Notes: generated by a model not told the origin, from the letters alone. 64,000 nt of DNA from Microbacterium dextranolyticum (GCF_016907295.1 NZ_JAFBBR010000001.1:496001-560000); one strand, 5' to 3'. Numbered from the stretch's first letter, positions 36,836-45,614 are shown. Numbers and translations: made by a program.

Positions 36836-37597
36836 ATGGAGATCACGACCACACAGCTCGGGCTCGCCGCCCGGGTGCAGAACCTCACGAAGACCTACGG
36901 CTCCGGCGAGTCCGGGGTGCGCGCCCTCGCCGACGTCACGGTTGGCATCCGTCGCGGCGAGTTCACCGCGATCATGGGTCCCTCCGGGTCGGGCAAGTCG
37001 ACCCTCATGCACATCATGGCGGGACTCGACGCCGCCACCGCCGGCCGCGCCTGGATCGGCGACACCGAGATCACCGGCCTCTCCGACCTCGAGCTGACCC
37101 TGCTGCGCCGCCGCCGGGTGGGATTCATCTTCCAGGCCTTCAACCTCGTGCCGACCCTCGATGCGCTCGCCAACATCCTGCTGCCCTTCGACCTCGACGG
37201 GCGTCGACCGACCGCGCTCGAGCGCGCGCGCATCGACGGCCTGATCGATGCCCTCGGCCTGCGCGAGCGGCTGCGCCACCGCCCGCACGAGATGTCGGGC
37301 GGGCAGCAGCAGCGCGTCGCGATCGCGCGCGCACTCGCGACCGCTCCCGACCTCGTGTTCGCCGACGAGCCCACCGGAAACCTCGACTCGCGATCGAGCC
37401 GCGAGGTGCTGGCTCTGCTCGCCGCGGCCTCGCGCGACCAGGGCCAGTCGATCGCGATGGTGACCCACGACCCGGTCGCCGCCTCGCACGCCGACCGGGT
37501 GCTCTTCCTCGGTGACGGCCGGATCGTCGCCGACAAGCCCCGGCAGAGTGCCGAACAGGTCTCGGCGTTCATGCTCGCCGCGGAGGTGGCCTCATGA
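36836..37597 (+). CDS. ABC exporter ATP-binding protein (MacB/LolD type)
   Basis: 253-aa ATPase with Walker A GPSGSGKST from about residue 48, Q-loop in FIFQAFNLVPTLDALAN, signature MSGGQQQRVAIARA and Walker B LVFADEPTGNLD. The last motif is typical of the MacB/LolD/BceA subgroup that works with FtsX-like permeases. The ATG at 36836 follows AAGG. ATGA overlap with the permease gene. With the kinase/regulator pair upstream this forms a probable drug- or peptide-responsive export/resistance unit. Confidence 0.93.
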   Translation: MEITTTQLGLAARVQNLTKTYGSGESGVRALADVTVGIRRGEFTAIMGPSGSGKSTLMHIMAGLDAATAGRAWIGDTEITGLSDLELTLLRRRRVGFIFQAFNLVPTLDALANILLPFDLDGRRPTALERARIDGLIDALGLRERLRHRPHEMSGGQQQRVAIARALATAPDLVFADEPTGNLDSRSSREVLALLAAASRDQGQSIAMVTHDPVAASHADRVLFLGDGRIVADKPRQSAEQVSAFMLAAEVAS

Positions 37598-39069
37598 GCG
37601 CGGTGCTCGCGTCCCCCGACGTGGATGGCCGTACCGCGGCCTCCCCGCGCGAGGGAGCGGCGTCATGGGCGTGGCTGCGCGAGCGCGGCATGGGGGCGAC
37701 GGTCCTCGTCTCCGGCATCTCGACGGCGTTCGGCGTGCTCCTGCTGAGCGCGACCGGGTACATCGCCGCGTGGATCGGATCGGATGCCACACTCGGCGAC
37801 AGCGGGACCGCGGCGACGGTCATCGGCATCCTCAGCGTGCTGTTCCTGGGAGTCGCGGTCTACGTCGCGGCGATCGTGACCGCCAACACTTTCGCGACGA
37901 TCATCGCGGGACGCACGCGCCGTATCGCGCTCCTGCGGTTGATCGGCGCCTCGGCGAGGTCCCAGCGCGGTGAGGTCGCCCGCCAGGGGCTCGCGGTCGG
38001 CGCCATCGGGGCCGCCGCGGGCCTCGTCGGCGGCACGGCGACCGGCGCCCTGTTGCGCCTGTGGGCCGACGCGGCACTCGGCATCTCCACGGATTTCCAG
38101 ATCCTCCAGCCGGTGCTCGTCCTGCCCGCGATCGCGGTCGTGCTCACGACCTGGGCCGGAACGTGGAGCGGCTCGCGACGCGTCCTCACCGTCACGCCGC
38201 TGCAGGCGCTGTCGGGGTCGGCCCCGCGCACGCACGAGCAGGCCGGTCGCTCCCGCGGTCGCACGATCTCGTCGCTGCTGCTGCTCGTGGCCGGCGGAGC
38301 GCTCCTCGCCGGCGGCGTGATCCTCGGCTTCACCAGCCCGAGCGGCGTCATCGTCGCGTTCTTCGGAGGCATCCTCTCCTTCACCGGCCTCGTCCTCGCC
38401 GCCGTCCTCTTCCTGCCGCCGCTGCTGCGCGCGACGGGGCGACTCATGGGGCGCTCGGCGACGGCGCGTCTCGCCGCCGAGAATGCGCTGCGCTACCCCG
38501 AGCGCACGAGCCGCATGGCGATCGGCGTCGTCATGGGGGTCACCCTCGTCGTCATGTTCGCCGTGGCGAACGAATCGGTGAAGCTGCTGCTGACGACCGC
38601 GGCGGGCGGCGAACTGCCGGCCGAGCTCGGCAGCATCATGGACACCTTCGCCGCCATCATGATGGGGCTCGTCGCGGTCTCGGCGGTCATCGCCGGCGTG
38701 GGACTCGTCAACCTTCTGACGATCGGCGTCGTGCAGCGTCGCCGTGAGCTCGGACTGCTCCGCGCGCTCGGTCTCAGCTCGGCGCAGGTGCGACGCGTCG
38801 TGCTGTTCGAAGCGGTGCACATCACGGTCACCTCGCTCGTGCTCGGCCTCATCCTCGGCGTCGTCTACGGATGGATCGGTGCGCAGTCGCTGCTCGGATC
38901 GGTCGCCCTGTCGGCCACCGTGCCGCCGCCGACCTTCATCGCCCCCGGGGTGCCGTGGGTCCCGGTGCTCGTCGTCGTCGCGGCCACCGCGCTTCTCACG
39001 ATCATCGCGACGGTCGTCCCGACGCGGCTGGCCACGCGCGTCACCGCCGTCGAGGCGCTCGCCGAGTAG
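37594..39069 (+). CDS. FtsX-like ABC transporter permease
   Basis: 491-aa membrane protein with two FtsX repeats. The N-terminal half has a helix at about 35-60 and three helices to about 190 (including TIIAGRTRRIALLRLIGASARSQ). A helix pair lies at about 225-275. The C-terminal half has IGVVMGVTLVVMFAVANES and the second coupling motif VVQRRRELGLLRALGLSSAQVRR. No large MacB periplasmic domain is present. It pairs with the ATPase overlapping its start. The substrate is unknown; antimicrobial peptide or lipid export is the usual inference for this context. Confidence 0.92.
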   Translation: MSAVLASPDVDGRTAASPREGAASWAWLRERGMGATVLVSGISTAFGVLLLSATGYIAAWIGSDATLGDSGTAATVIGILSVLFLGVAVYVAAIVTANTFATIIAGRTRRIALLRLIGASARSQRGEVARQGLAVGAIGAAAGLVGGTATGALLRLWADAALGISTDFQILQPVLVLPAIAVVLTTWAGTWSGSRRVLTVTPLQALSGSAPRTHEQAGRSRGRTISSLLLLVAGGALLAGGVILGFTSPSGVIVAFFGGILSFTGLVLAAVLFLPPLLRATGRLMGRSATARLAAENALRYPERTSRMAIGVVMGVTLVVMFAVANESVKLLLTTAAGGELPAELGSIMDTFAAIMMGLVAVSAVIAGVGLVNLLTIGVVQRRRELGLLRALGLSSAQVRRVVLFEAVHITVTSLVLGLILGVVYGWIGAQSLLGSVALSATVPPPTFIAPGVPWVPVLVVVAATALLTIIATVVPTRLATRVTAVEALAE

Positions 39070-39096
39070 GCGGCTGCCGCGCAGGCGATCTCCGTC

Positions 39097-39633
39097 TCAG
39101 TCGGACGACCCCGACGGGGCCTCACCGGTGAACTCCGGATCGTGGGCCCACGTCGGGGCCGTTCGGCGTAGCCGGGCACCGCGCCACTGCCACGTCGCCC
39201 ACAATGCCGGCCACAGCGCCGGCGCGGCCGGTCCGCCGATGACGAGCCGATCGCGCCACAGCGTCTTCGTCGGGTCGCCGGGTGCGGCCGAGACCGCCAT
39301 CTGGTGGTCCCAGACGTCGAGCGAGGCCAACGGGCCGGTCAGCGGGATGCCGCTGTCGCGGAGGATCCGCACCGGTCCGCGTGCCTCCGGCACGTACCGT
39401 TCGCTCACGTGGATCAGCTGGTCGCCGAGCCCGACACCGACGGACCCGAGGCCGAGTCGCATCCGCACCGGGACGTCGGCGCCCGGTTCGAGGGTCGGCG
39501 GCAGGGCGCCCGATCCGAGCGGCTCGAGCTCGACCAGCGGGCCGTAGAGCTCGGCCACGGCCCGAGGGGAATGCAGGGCGCGCCACGCCGCATCGGCGTC
39601 GCAGTCGAGCACGAGCTTGAGCATGATCCGCAT
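39097..39633 (-). CDS. SRPBCC/polyketide-cyclase-like protein
   Basis: 178-aa protein with the pattern of a START/SRPBCC-fold domain. The first strand LKLVLDCDADAAWRALHSPRAVAELYGPLVELEPL is followed by alternating strands and a final helix (LWPALWATWQWRGARLR). It presumably binds a hydrophobic ligand; no activity can be assigned. Start MRIMLKL at 39633; the second Met three codons later is equally possible. It is convergent with the exporter permease (27 nt apart) and divergent from the ComB-like gene across 57 nt. Confidence 0.75.
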   Translation of the reverse strand: MRIMLKLVLDCDADAAWRALHSPRAVAELYGPLVELEPLGSGALPPTLEPGADVPVRMRLGLGSVGVGLGDQLIHVSERYVPEARGPVRILRDSGIPLTGPLASLDVWDHQMAVSAAPGDPTKTLWRDRLVIGGPAAPALWPALWATWQWRGARLRRTAPTWAHDPEFTGEAPSGSSD

Positions 39634-39690
39634 GCGGCCAGTCTGGCACCGCGGCACGCGCCCCGGCAGCCGTCGACGTAGCCTGGAGCC

Positions 39691-40329
39691 ATGCCCGCGC
39701 CGTTCGACCAGTCCCGCTATCAGGTGCGTTTCGAGTGGGGTGCGGCAGGCCTTGACCGCGTGGCCGCCGCCGATGTCGTCGTGGTCGTCGATGTGCTCCG
39801 ATTCTCGACGACCGTCGCCACGCGTGTGGCGGATGGCGAGCGCGTCGCGCTGGATGCCGCGGCGCACGCCGTCTCGCTGAACGGCGCCGCGGTGGCCGAG
39901 CGGGCGGCCGAGTCCGGCGCGCTCGTCCTCCTCGGCGGCCTCGTGAACGCGTCGGCCGTCGCGGACGCCGTGCTCACCGAACAGCACCGTCGAGCCGAGC
40001 GCACGAGCATCCTCGTCCTCGCCGCGGGCGAGCTCACCTCGCGCGCCGCGGACGCGCACCTGCGCTTCGCCGTGGAAGACCTGCTCGGCGCCGGGGCGGT
40101 GATCGACGCCCTCGGAGCCCGCGGGATCGACCACACGTCGCCGGAGGCCGCGGCTGCGTGCGAGGCGTTCCGTGGCCTGCGGGGTGCCGTGCGGCACCTG
40201 CTCACGGCGAGCGGATCCGGTCAAGAGCTGATCGACCGCGGCGCGCGCGACGAGGTGCTCGCGGCGGCGCGGGTGGATGCCATGGCATCCGCCCCCGTGC
40301 TGCGCGACGGCGCGTTCGTCGCGGGGTGA
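39691..40329 (+). CDS. 2-phosphosulfolactate phosphatase (ComB)-family protein
   Basis: 212-aa protein of the ComB family: VVVVVDVLRFSTTVATRVADG near the N-terminus, ERTSILVLAAGELT, and the C-terminal ATP/acid-phosphatase-like region. ComB hydrolyses 2-phosphosulfolactate in coenzyme M synthesis in methanogens. In actinobacteria, where coenzyme M is generally absent, homologues are common but their substrate is not established. No ComA or ComC homologue is present in the window. It is a single gene with its own 57-nt divergent upstream region. Confidence 0.85.
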   Translation: MPAPFDQSRYQVRFEWGAAGLDRVAAADVVVVVDVLRFSTTVATRVADGERVALDAAAHAVSLNGAAVAERAAESGALVLLGGLVNASAVADAVLTEQHRRAERTSILVLAAGELTSRAADAHLRFAVEDLLGAGAVIDALGARGIDHTSPEAAAACEAFRGLRGAVRHLLTASGSGQELIDRGARDEVLAAARVDAMASAPVLRDGAFVAG

Positions 40330-40439
40330 TCTCGCGCCCGGGTGTGGCTGCCGCCTTCGGTGCTGTGGGCCGTGGCATCCCTCGGCGGTCAGCGGCATCG
40401 ATCCGTCGGGCGGTGCGGCGTCGGTGCGGCTGCGCCGGC

Positions 40440-40946
40440 TCAGGGCGTGCCGGCCACTTCGCGCGGGGTCATCGCGGCGCGCCGCGCCTCGGCGGTGATC
40501 TCCCGGCGGGTCCAGACGAACAGGTAGCGGTCGTCGAACGTGCGCGAGCACACGGCGCACGACGTGGGTCGCGCCGCGACGCGATGGCGGTAGGCGACGT
40601 GGCCCGCCGGGCAGACGCCGACCCACGGCGCGAGCTCGGTCGCCGTCTCGCCGCGATGGGTGACCCCGCCGGTGTAGCCGATCGCGCGTGCCGTGCGCTT
40701 CCACGCCGCGCCGTGGCCGGCCCGAGACCCGGCGAGAGCGTGCGCGATCTCGTGCAGCAGGGTCTGCCGGTTGGTCTCGTCGTCGTACCTCGCGGACAGG
40801 TACCGCGACACCGTGATGCGCTGGCGCGTGTAATCGCAGGCGCCCGCGCGGCGTTTGGCGTTGTCGTACGTGAACGACCACGTCGGGTCGAGGTGTCGGG
40901 CGATGAGCTCCTCCGCCTCGCGACGGAGCACGTGCAGATCGGACAT
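40440..40946 (-). CDS. SprT-like zinc metalloprotein
   Basis: 168-aa SprT-like domain protein. The zinc motif is LLHEIAHALAG (His65, Glu66, His69), preceded by YDNAKRRAGACDYTRQRITVSRYL. The C-terminal half has a zinc-ribbon-like pair of Cys motifs (CPAGH and CAVC). The eukaryotic relative Spartan cuts DNA-protein cross-links. The role in bacteria is unclear, although the HExxH implies protease activity. Start MSDLHVLR is the likely one. It is convergent with the ComB-like gene; the 110-nt gap between them contains nothing obvious. Confidence 0.88.
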   Translation of the reverse strand: MSDLHVLRREAEELIARHLDPTWSFTYDNAKRRAGACDYTRQRITVSRYLSARYDDETNRQTLLHEIAHALAGSRAGHGAAWKRTARAIGYTGGVTHRGETATELAPWVGVCPAGHVAYRHRVAARPTSCAVCSRTFDDRYLFVWTRREITAEARRAAMTPREVAGTP

Positions 40947-41026
40947 GCGGCAGCTCAGGTGTCTCTGCGCAGTGCGGACGGACGGGCGGTGGTCATGCCC
41001 GACAGGCTAGAACGGACCGCCGACAC

Positions 41027-41560
41027 TCAGCCGGCGACCGACACGTCGGCGCGACGCCGCTCGGCGGCGTCGATCGCGGCGAGGGTCGACTGCAGCTCCG
41101 GCTCGGGGGCGCCCGCCTCCTGCCGCAGGAACAGCGCCCGCTTGAAGTCCGCGCGCGCGTTCACGAAGTCGCCCGCGTCGTAGAAGACCTTGCCGCGGTG
41201 CTGGTAGGCGAAGGCGGCGAGCGCCGCCCACCCCTGTCCTTCGGCCTCTTCGCCGCACGTGGTGAGCTCTTGCACGGCCGCGGCATACGCGCCGCGGAAC
41301 TGCAGGACCGTCGCGTGCAGCACCCGGGCGCGCAGCAGGTCCTTGCGGGGTCCGCCCATGCGCGCGACCCGCACCGACTGCTCCGAGACGGCGAGCGCGG
41401 CGTCGAGGTCGCCCGTGACCTTCAGCAGCCAGACGCGCTCCAGGAGCGCGGGCAGGGAGCGCTGGTCGCCCAGTTCGTCGAGCCGCTCGCGGCAGTGGCG
41501 TACGTCGACGATCTCGCGCAGGGTCTGCGGGTCGAATCCCTGGATGTAGCTCACCGGCAT
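41027..41560 (-). CDS. TPR-like helical protein
   Basis: 177-aa protein of paired helices resembling tetratricopeptide repeats (LLERVWLLKVTGDLDAALAVSEQSVRVAR; AFAYQHRGKVFYDAGDFVNARADFKRALFLRQ). It is probably a protein-interaction adaptor. Start MPVSYIQG at 41560 because AAGAGGG precedes it; an upstream ATG would add 34 basic, low-complexity residues. It begins 80 nt upstream of the SprT-like gene on the same strand, so the two may be co-transcribed. Function unknown. Confidence 0.85.
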   Translation of the reverse strand: MPVSYIQGFDPQTLREIVDVRHCRERLDELGDQRSLPALLERVWLLKVTGDLDAALAVSEQSVRVARMGGPRKDLLRARVLHATVLQFRGAYAAAVQELTTCGEEAEGQGWAALAAFAYQHRGKVFYDAGDFVNARADFKRALFLRQEAGAPEPELQSTLAAIDAAERRRADVSVAG

Positions 41561-41861
41561 CCCTCTTCTTCTCGCGCGGTCGTTCTCGCGTGCAGGCGTC
41601 TCCCGCGTGCGCACGGATCGCGGGAGGGTCGTCGGTCCAGTGTCACCCGACACCGCGGGCATCCGTCGACCCCGCGCGGCGTGCCGCGCAGACGGCCCCC
41701 GCCACCCATCGCCGCCCCGGCCCTGGCCCGAACTCCTCCGATTCGTGCCCGCTTTGCCCCGTTACGCAGATTCTGCACACGCCGGGTGCCGAACTGGAGG
41801 AGTTCGGTCCGCAGCCCCGGGCGCACGCGGACGCGGAGCCGAGGCCGTCGTGAGCCGTGCG
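41561..41861. other. 301-nt spacer with one long palindrome
   Basis: The gap between the TPR-like gene and the spermidine-synthase-like gene, both on the minus strand. It holds the 74-nt palindromic element at 41731-41804 and otherwise shows no credible gene. It must include the TPR-like gene's promoter, which was not identified. Confidence 0.6.
41731..41804. repeat. 74-nt palindromic element with third arm sequence
   Basis: Outer arms AACTCCTCC (41731-41739) and GGAGGAGTT (41796-41804) pair perfectly. The centre holds a small palindrome, GCAGATTCTGC (41766-41776). Total length equals that of the elements at 14467 and 14652. The sequence after the first arm, GATTCGTGCC, is almost the same as the spacer GATTCGTGTC in the array at 17717-18440. 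Inner arms copying the outer arm are not evident here. Confidence 0.75.
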
Positions 41862-42722
41862 TCAGCGTTCGAACAGCGAGGCCGACGGCTTCGGCGAGGC
41901 CGTCGCGTCGGCATCCGTCACGGGAACCGCGCCCCGCACGAACGCGTCGATCTCGTCGCCCTGCGCCACCTTCGCGGGGTGCGGCCCGGCGGCCATGAGC
42001 CGGGGCAGCCATTCGACCGGCAGCGGTGCCGCGGATGCCGCGATCACGAGATTCCCGAAGCGCCGCCCCTTGAGGGTCTGCACCTCGGCGAGCACGATCA
42101 CCTCGGACAGCACCGCGCGCACGGTCGCCACCTCGCGTCGGGCGAAGGCGAGCCCCGCACCGTCGGCGATGTTCACGAGCAGCACGCCGTCGGGCGCGAG
42201 CAGACCCGCGAGCACGCGGAAGTACTCGATCGTGGTCAGATGCGCGGGGGTCTGCGCGCCCGCGAACACGTCGGAGACGACGAGGTCTGCCGCGCCCTGC
42301 AGGCCCGCAGGCAGCTTGGCGGCCACGGCCCGGGCGTCGCCGATGCGCATCCGTACCTGGGCGGACCGGGCCAGGGGAAGCTCCGCGCGGACCAGATCGA
42401 TCAGCGGCTGTTCGAGCTCGATCACCTGCTGGCGCGAGCCCGGACGCGTCTGCTCGATGTAGCGGGGGAGGGTCAGGGCGCCGCCGCCGAGATGGATCGC
42501 CGTGAGCGGCTGCCCGGGCATCCGCAGGCGGTCGATCACCGCTCCCATCCGTGCGACGTACTCGAAATGCAGATGCGTCGGATCGTCGAGGTCGACGTGC
42601 GACTGCGGGGTGCCCGCCACCTCGAGCTCGTACCCGCCCGCGAACCTGCTCGGCACGACGCGGGCGATGCTGCCGTCGCTGAGCCGTGTCTGCGCCGGCT
42701 CTTCGAGGTGTGCGCGGGCCAT
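41862..42722 (-). CDS. Spermidine-synthase-like SAM-dependent protein
   Basis: 286-aa class I methyltransferase-fold protein related to polyamine synthases. It has an N-terminal beta segment, the nucleotide motif AIHLGGGALTLPRYI, an acidic motif after strand 2 (VIELEQPLIDLV) and DLVVSDVFAGAQTP where the aminopropyltransferase signature would lie. Actinobacterial 'spermidine synthase-like' proteins of this kind are usually of unproven activity, and no polyamine genes are nearby. Start MARAHLEEP at 42722; the frame is open far upstream but with non-coding character. It is divergent from pxpA across 242 nt. Confidence 0.85.
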   Translation of the reverse strand: MARAHLEEPAQTRLSDGSIARVVPSRFAGGYELEVAGTPQSHVDLDDPTHLHFEYVARMGAVIDRLRMPGQPLTAIHLGGGALTLPRYIEQTRPGSRQQVIELEQPLIDLVRAELPLARSAQVRMRIGDARAVAAKLPAGLQGAADLVVSDVFAGAQTPAHLTTIEYFRVLAGLLAPDGVLLVNIADGAGLAFARREVATVRAVLSEVIVLAEVQTLKGRRFGNLVIAASAAPLPVEWLPRLMAAGPHPAKVAQGDEIDAFVRGAVPVTDADATASPKPSASLFER

Positions 42723-42964
42723 GCGACCACGGTAGCGGGCGGCGAGCCCGGTGCGGCGACGCATGCCGCGGCTCGCCGTGGGCAGCTGACGGGGTGCGTG
42801 GCCGGCGGGCGAGGGTGGCGTCTCGGCGCGCGAGATGACAGAGCGCGCGGCAGTGCGCGTGTGGCGGGCGGGGCGTGGATGCCGGTGTGCGTGGTGCACT
42901 GCGGACGAGCGCCGCCCCGCGGCGGGCACGACGGCGCCGGATGCGGGGCGGCTAACGTGGCCGC

Positions 42965-43720
42965 ATGAGCACGATCGACCTGAACGCCGACCTCGGCGAG
43001 ACGGTCGACGGCGAGCCGACCGCCGATGATGCGGCCATGTTCGCGGTCGTGTCGAGTGCGTCGGTCGCCTGCGGCGGACACGCCGGCGACGCCGCCTCGA
43101 TGCGTGCAGCCATCGCGCGCGCCGCCGAGCGGGGAGTGGCCGTCGGTGCGCATCCGTCGTACCCCGACCGGGCGGGGTTCGGGCGCCTGCCGATGGTGCT
43201 CGGTGCGGCGGAGCTGCGAGCGGCGCTCGCCGAGCAGTTGGCCGCTCTCGTCGCCGCCGGGGCGGACATCCGCTACGTGAAGCCGCACGGGTCGCTCTAC
43301 CACGCGGTGCGTCGCGACGCGCGGCACGCCGCCGCGGTCGTCGCCGCTGTGGCGGCGCTCTCGGAACGCGCGGGGCGTCCGATCCCGATCCTCGGGCTCG
43401 ATGGCGAGATCTCCCGCGCTGCCGAAGCCGCCGGGCTGCCGTTCCGACGCGAGGCCTTCCTCGACCGCGGCTACCTGCCCGACGGCGGCCTCGTGCCGCG
43501 CGGCGACCCCGGCGCCCTGCTGCGCGACCCCGACGTCGTCGCCGCGCGGGCCGTGCGCCTCGCCCGCGACGGCATCGTCGAGGCGGTCGACGGGGCATCC
43601 GTCGACACGGGTGCTGCGTCGCTGTGCCTCCACGGTGACTCCCCGGGCGCGGTGGCGATGGCCCGCGCCGTCCGCGCTGCCCTGGATGCCGCCGGGATCG
43701 GCGTGGCGGCGCCGTGGTGA
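42965..43720 (+). CDS. pxpA: 5-oxoprolinase subunit PxpA (LamB/YcsF family)
   Basis: 251-aa cytosolic subunit of the ATP-dependent prokaryotic 5-oxoprolinase, which opens pyroglutamate to glutamate. Family signatures are DLNADLGET at the start, VACGGHAGDAASM, GAHPSYPDRAGFGR, YVKPHGSLYH and the late LCLHGDSPGAV. Length is typical. The other two subunits are encoded as one fused gene starting at 44034. The 313-nt gap between them is longer than usual for this operon and full of short G/C repeats. Confidence 0.95.
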   Translation: MSTIDLNADLGETVDGEPTADDAAMFAVVSSASVACGGHAGDAASMRAAIARAAERGVAVGAHPSYPDRAGFGRLPMVLGAAELRAALAEQLAALVAAGADIRYVKPHGSLYHAVRRDARHAAAVVAAVAALSERAGRPIPILGLDGEISRAAEAAGLPFRREAFLDRGYLPDGGLVPRGDPGALLRDPDVVAARAVRLARDGIVEAVDGASVDTGAASLCLHGDSPGAVAMARAVRAALDAAGIGVAAPW

Positions 43721-44033
43721 GGCCCGGTCTCCGCGCCCGGGTTGTGGTGAGGCCGGGGCACCGCGCCGGCGTGGCGCCGGTGCCGGGTCGCCCCGCCGGG
43801 GTCGTGTTGGTGCCGGGTCGCCCGGTGCGTGAGGGGTCAGCCCCCATCCGCAGGATCAGCCGCGGCGCGGGCGCTCTCGGAGACCTCACCCGCCTCATCC
43901 GTCACAGGTGCTCCTGCCGTGTGGGGGAGAGCCCGCGCCTCGCCGCGCGAGCCGTGCCCACGTCCGTGCCCGGACGGATGCGGAGGTCCGCGCCCGCGCC
44001 AGCCGCCGCGGCGACGACGCGGGGCGTGCGCCG
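43721..44033. repeat. 313-nt GC-rich repetitive spacer in the pxp locus
   Basis: Between pxpA and pxpBC. GGTGCCGGGTCGCC occurs twice (43779-43792 and 43809-43822, 30-bp period), amid related GTGAGGCCGGGG motifs. The pxpBC frame is open back to an ATG at 43908, but that portion is Arg/Ala-rich and lacks homology, so I treat it as non-coding. Confidence 0.6.
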
Positions 44034-45614
44034 GTGACGTCCCGGGTGCTGCCGTTCGGCGATCGCGCGGTACTGGCCGAGTGCGACACGCTCGAGGACG
44101 TGCTCGCCCTGCACGCGCGCCTCGCGGCGTCGCGGCCCGACGGCGTGGTCGATCTCGTCCCGGCGGCGCGGACGGTGCTCGTGCACGTGGATCCGGGCCG
44201 GCTCTCGCTCGCCGCGGCGCGTGCCTGGATCGCCCGCCTCGGTACCACACCGGTGGCGCGGGCTGCGGATGCCCCGGTCGTCGAACTCCCGATCGTGTAC
44301 GACGGTCCCGACATCGAGGACGTCGCCCTGGAGCTCGGCCTGAGCGCCGCCGATCTCGCGGCGCAGCACGCGACGTGCGAATGGACCGTCGCCTTCACCG
44401 GCTTCGCCCCCGGATTCGGGTACCTCGTCAGCGACGGCTGGACCCACGACGTCCCGCGTCGTGCCAGCCCGCGCACGCGCGTGCCCGCCGGTGCCGTGGG
44501 CATCGCCGCGGGCTTCACCGGCGCCTACCCCCGCGAGACGCCCGGCGGATGGCAGCTCATCGGGACGACCAGCGCGCCGCTGTTCCGGCCGGATGCCTCG
44601 CCGCCTGCGCTCCTCGCCCCCGGAACCCGCGTGCGGTTCGTGCCCGCCCCGGCCGGTGCTCTCGGCGACCGCCATGCGCCGCCCCTCCCCGTCACCTCGG
44701 AGACCGCTCCCGCCGACGACGTCGCCCCAGGCACCGCCGCCACCCCCGCCCCGGTGCTGCGCATCGAGGCGCCCGGTGCGTTCGCGACCGTGCAGGATGC
44801 CGGACGAGTCGAGCACGCCGCCGAGGGCATCGCCGTCTCGGGGGCCGCCGACCGCGCGGCGCTGCGTCGGGCCAACCGGCTGGTGGGCAACCCCGAGGAT
44901 GCGGCTGTGATCGAGGTCGCCCTCGGTGGGTTCCGCGCCGTCGCCCAGGCCGATCTGTGGGTCGCCATCACGGGCGCGTGGGGGCCGATGCGCCTCGGCG
45001 GGCGGCAGGTCGACGCCTCGGCGGCGCACCGGTGGCGGCGCGGCGACGAGCTCGAGCTCGGAGCGTTCGATCGAGGCCTCCGGGCGTGCATCGCCGTGCG
45101 CGGCGGCCTCGGCGGGGTCGCCGACGTCGGTTCGCGCTCGACCGACACGCTGTCCGGGCTCGGGCCGCGCCCGCTGCGCGCGGGCGATGTGCTCACGATC
45201 TCGGACCCGCGTCCGACGCGCCCGGTCCCGCCCGAGGATCTGCATCCGTGGAATCCGCCCGGCGGGGTCATCGACGTCGAGGTCGCCCCGGGGCCGCGCG
45301 CCGACTGGTTCGCCGACCCGCTCGCTCTCTTCGAGACCTCGTGGACCGTCTCGCCGCAGGCCGATCGCGTCGGCATCCGTCTCGACGGCGACCCGCTCGT
45401 CCGCTCGCGCGACGGCGAGCTGCCGAGCGAGGGGATGCTCCCCGGTGCGATCCAGGTGCCGCCCGACGGCCGCCCCGTGATCCTCGGGCCGGATGGTCCG
45501 GTGACGGGCGGCTATCCCGTCATCGGGGTGGTGGCGGATGCCTCCCGCGATGTCCTCGCGCAGGCGCGGCCCGGCACGCGCATCCGGTTCCGCCACGCCC
45601 GTCTCATCGGGTGA
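44034..45614 (+). CDS. pxpBC: Fused 5-oxoprolinase subunits PxpB-PxpC
   Basis: 526-aa fusion of PxpB (KipI-like, about 1-195) and PxpC (KipA-like, about 235-520). PxpB signatures are VLPFGDRAVLAECD, FTGFAPGFGYL and PRRASPRTRVPAGAVGIA. PxpC signatures are APGAFATVQDAGR, VSGAADRAALRRANRLVGN and RVGIRLDGDPL. The two halves are joined by an Ala/Pro-rich linker. With PxpA it forms the ATP-dependent 5-oxoprolinase. GTG 44034 gives MTSRVLPFGDRA; an ATG at 43908 would add 42 low-complexity residues. Fusion is known in actinobacteria. No dedicated transporter gene adjoins the pair. Confidence 0.92.
   Translation: MTSRVLPFGDRAVLAECDTLEDVLALHARLAASRPDGVVDLVPAARTVLVHVDPGRLSLAAARAWIARLGTTPVARAADAPVVELPIVYDGPDIEDVALELGLSAADLAAQHATCEWTVAFTGFAPGFGYLVSDGWTHDVPRRASPRTRVPAGAVGIAAGFTGAYPRETPGGWQLIGTTSAPLFRPDASPPALLAPGTRVRFVPAPAGALGDRHAPPLPVTSETAPADDVAPGTAATPAPVLRIEAPGAFATVQDAGRVEHAAEGIAVSGAADRAALRRANRLVGNPEDAAVIEVALGGFRAVAQADLWVAITGAWGPMRLGGRQVDASAAHRWRRGDELELGAFDRGLRACIAVRGGLGGVADVGSRSTDTLSGLGPRPLRAGDVLTISDPRPTRPVPPEDLHPWNPPGGVIDVEVAPGPRADWFADPLALFETSWTVSPQADRVGIRLDGDPLVRSRDGELPSEGMLPGAIQVPPDGRPVILGPDGPVTGGYPVIGVVADASRDVLAQARPGTRIRFRHARLIG

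Noticed and set aside
43908..44033. Upstream start for the pxpBC fusion
   Set aside because: The added 42 residues are Arg/Ala/Pro-rich without homology, while GTG 44034 leads directly into the conserved LPFGDRA start of PxpB.
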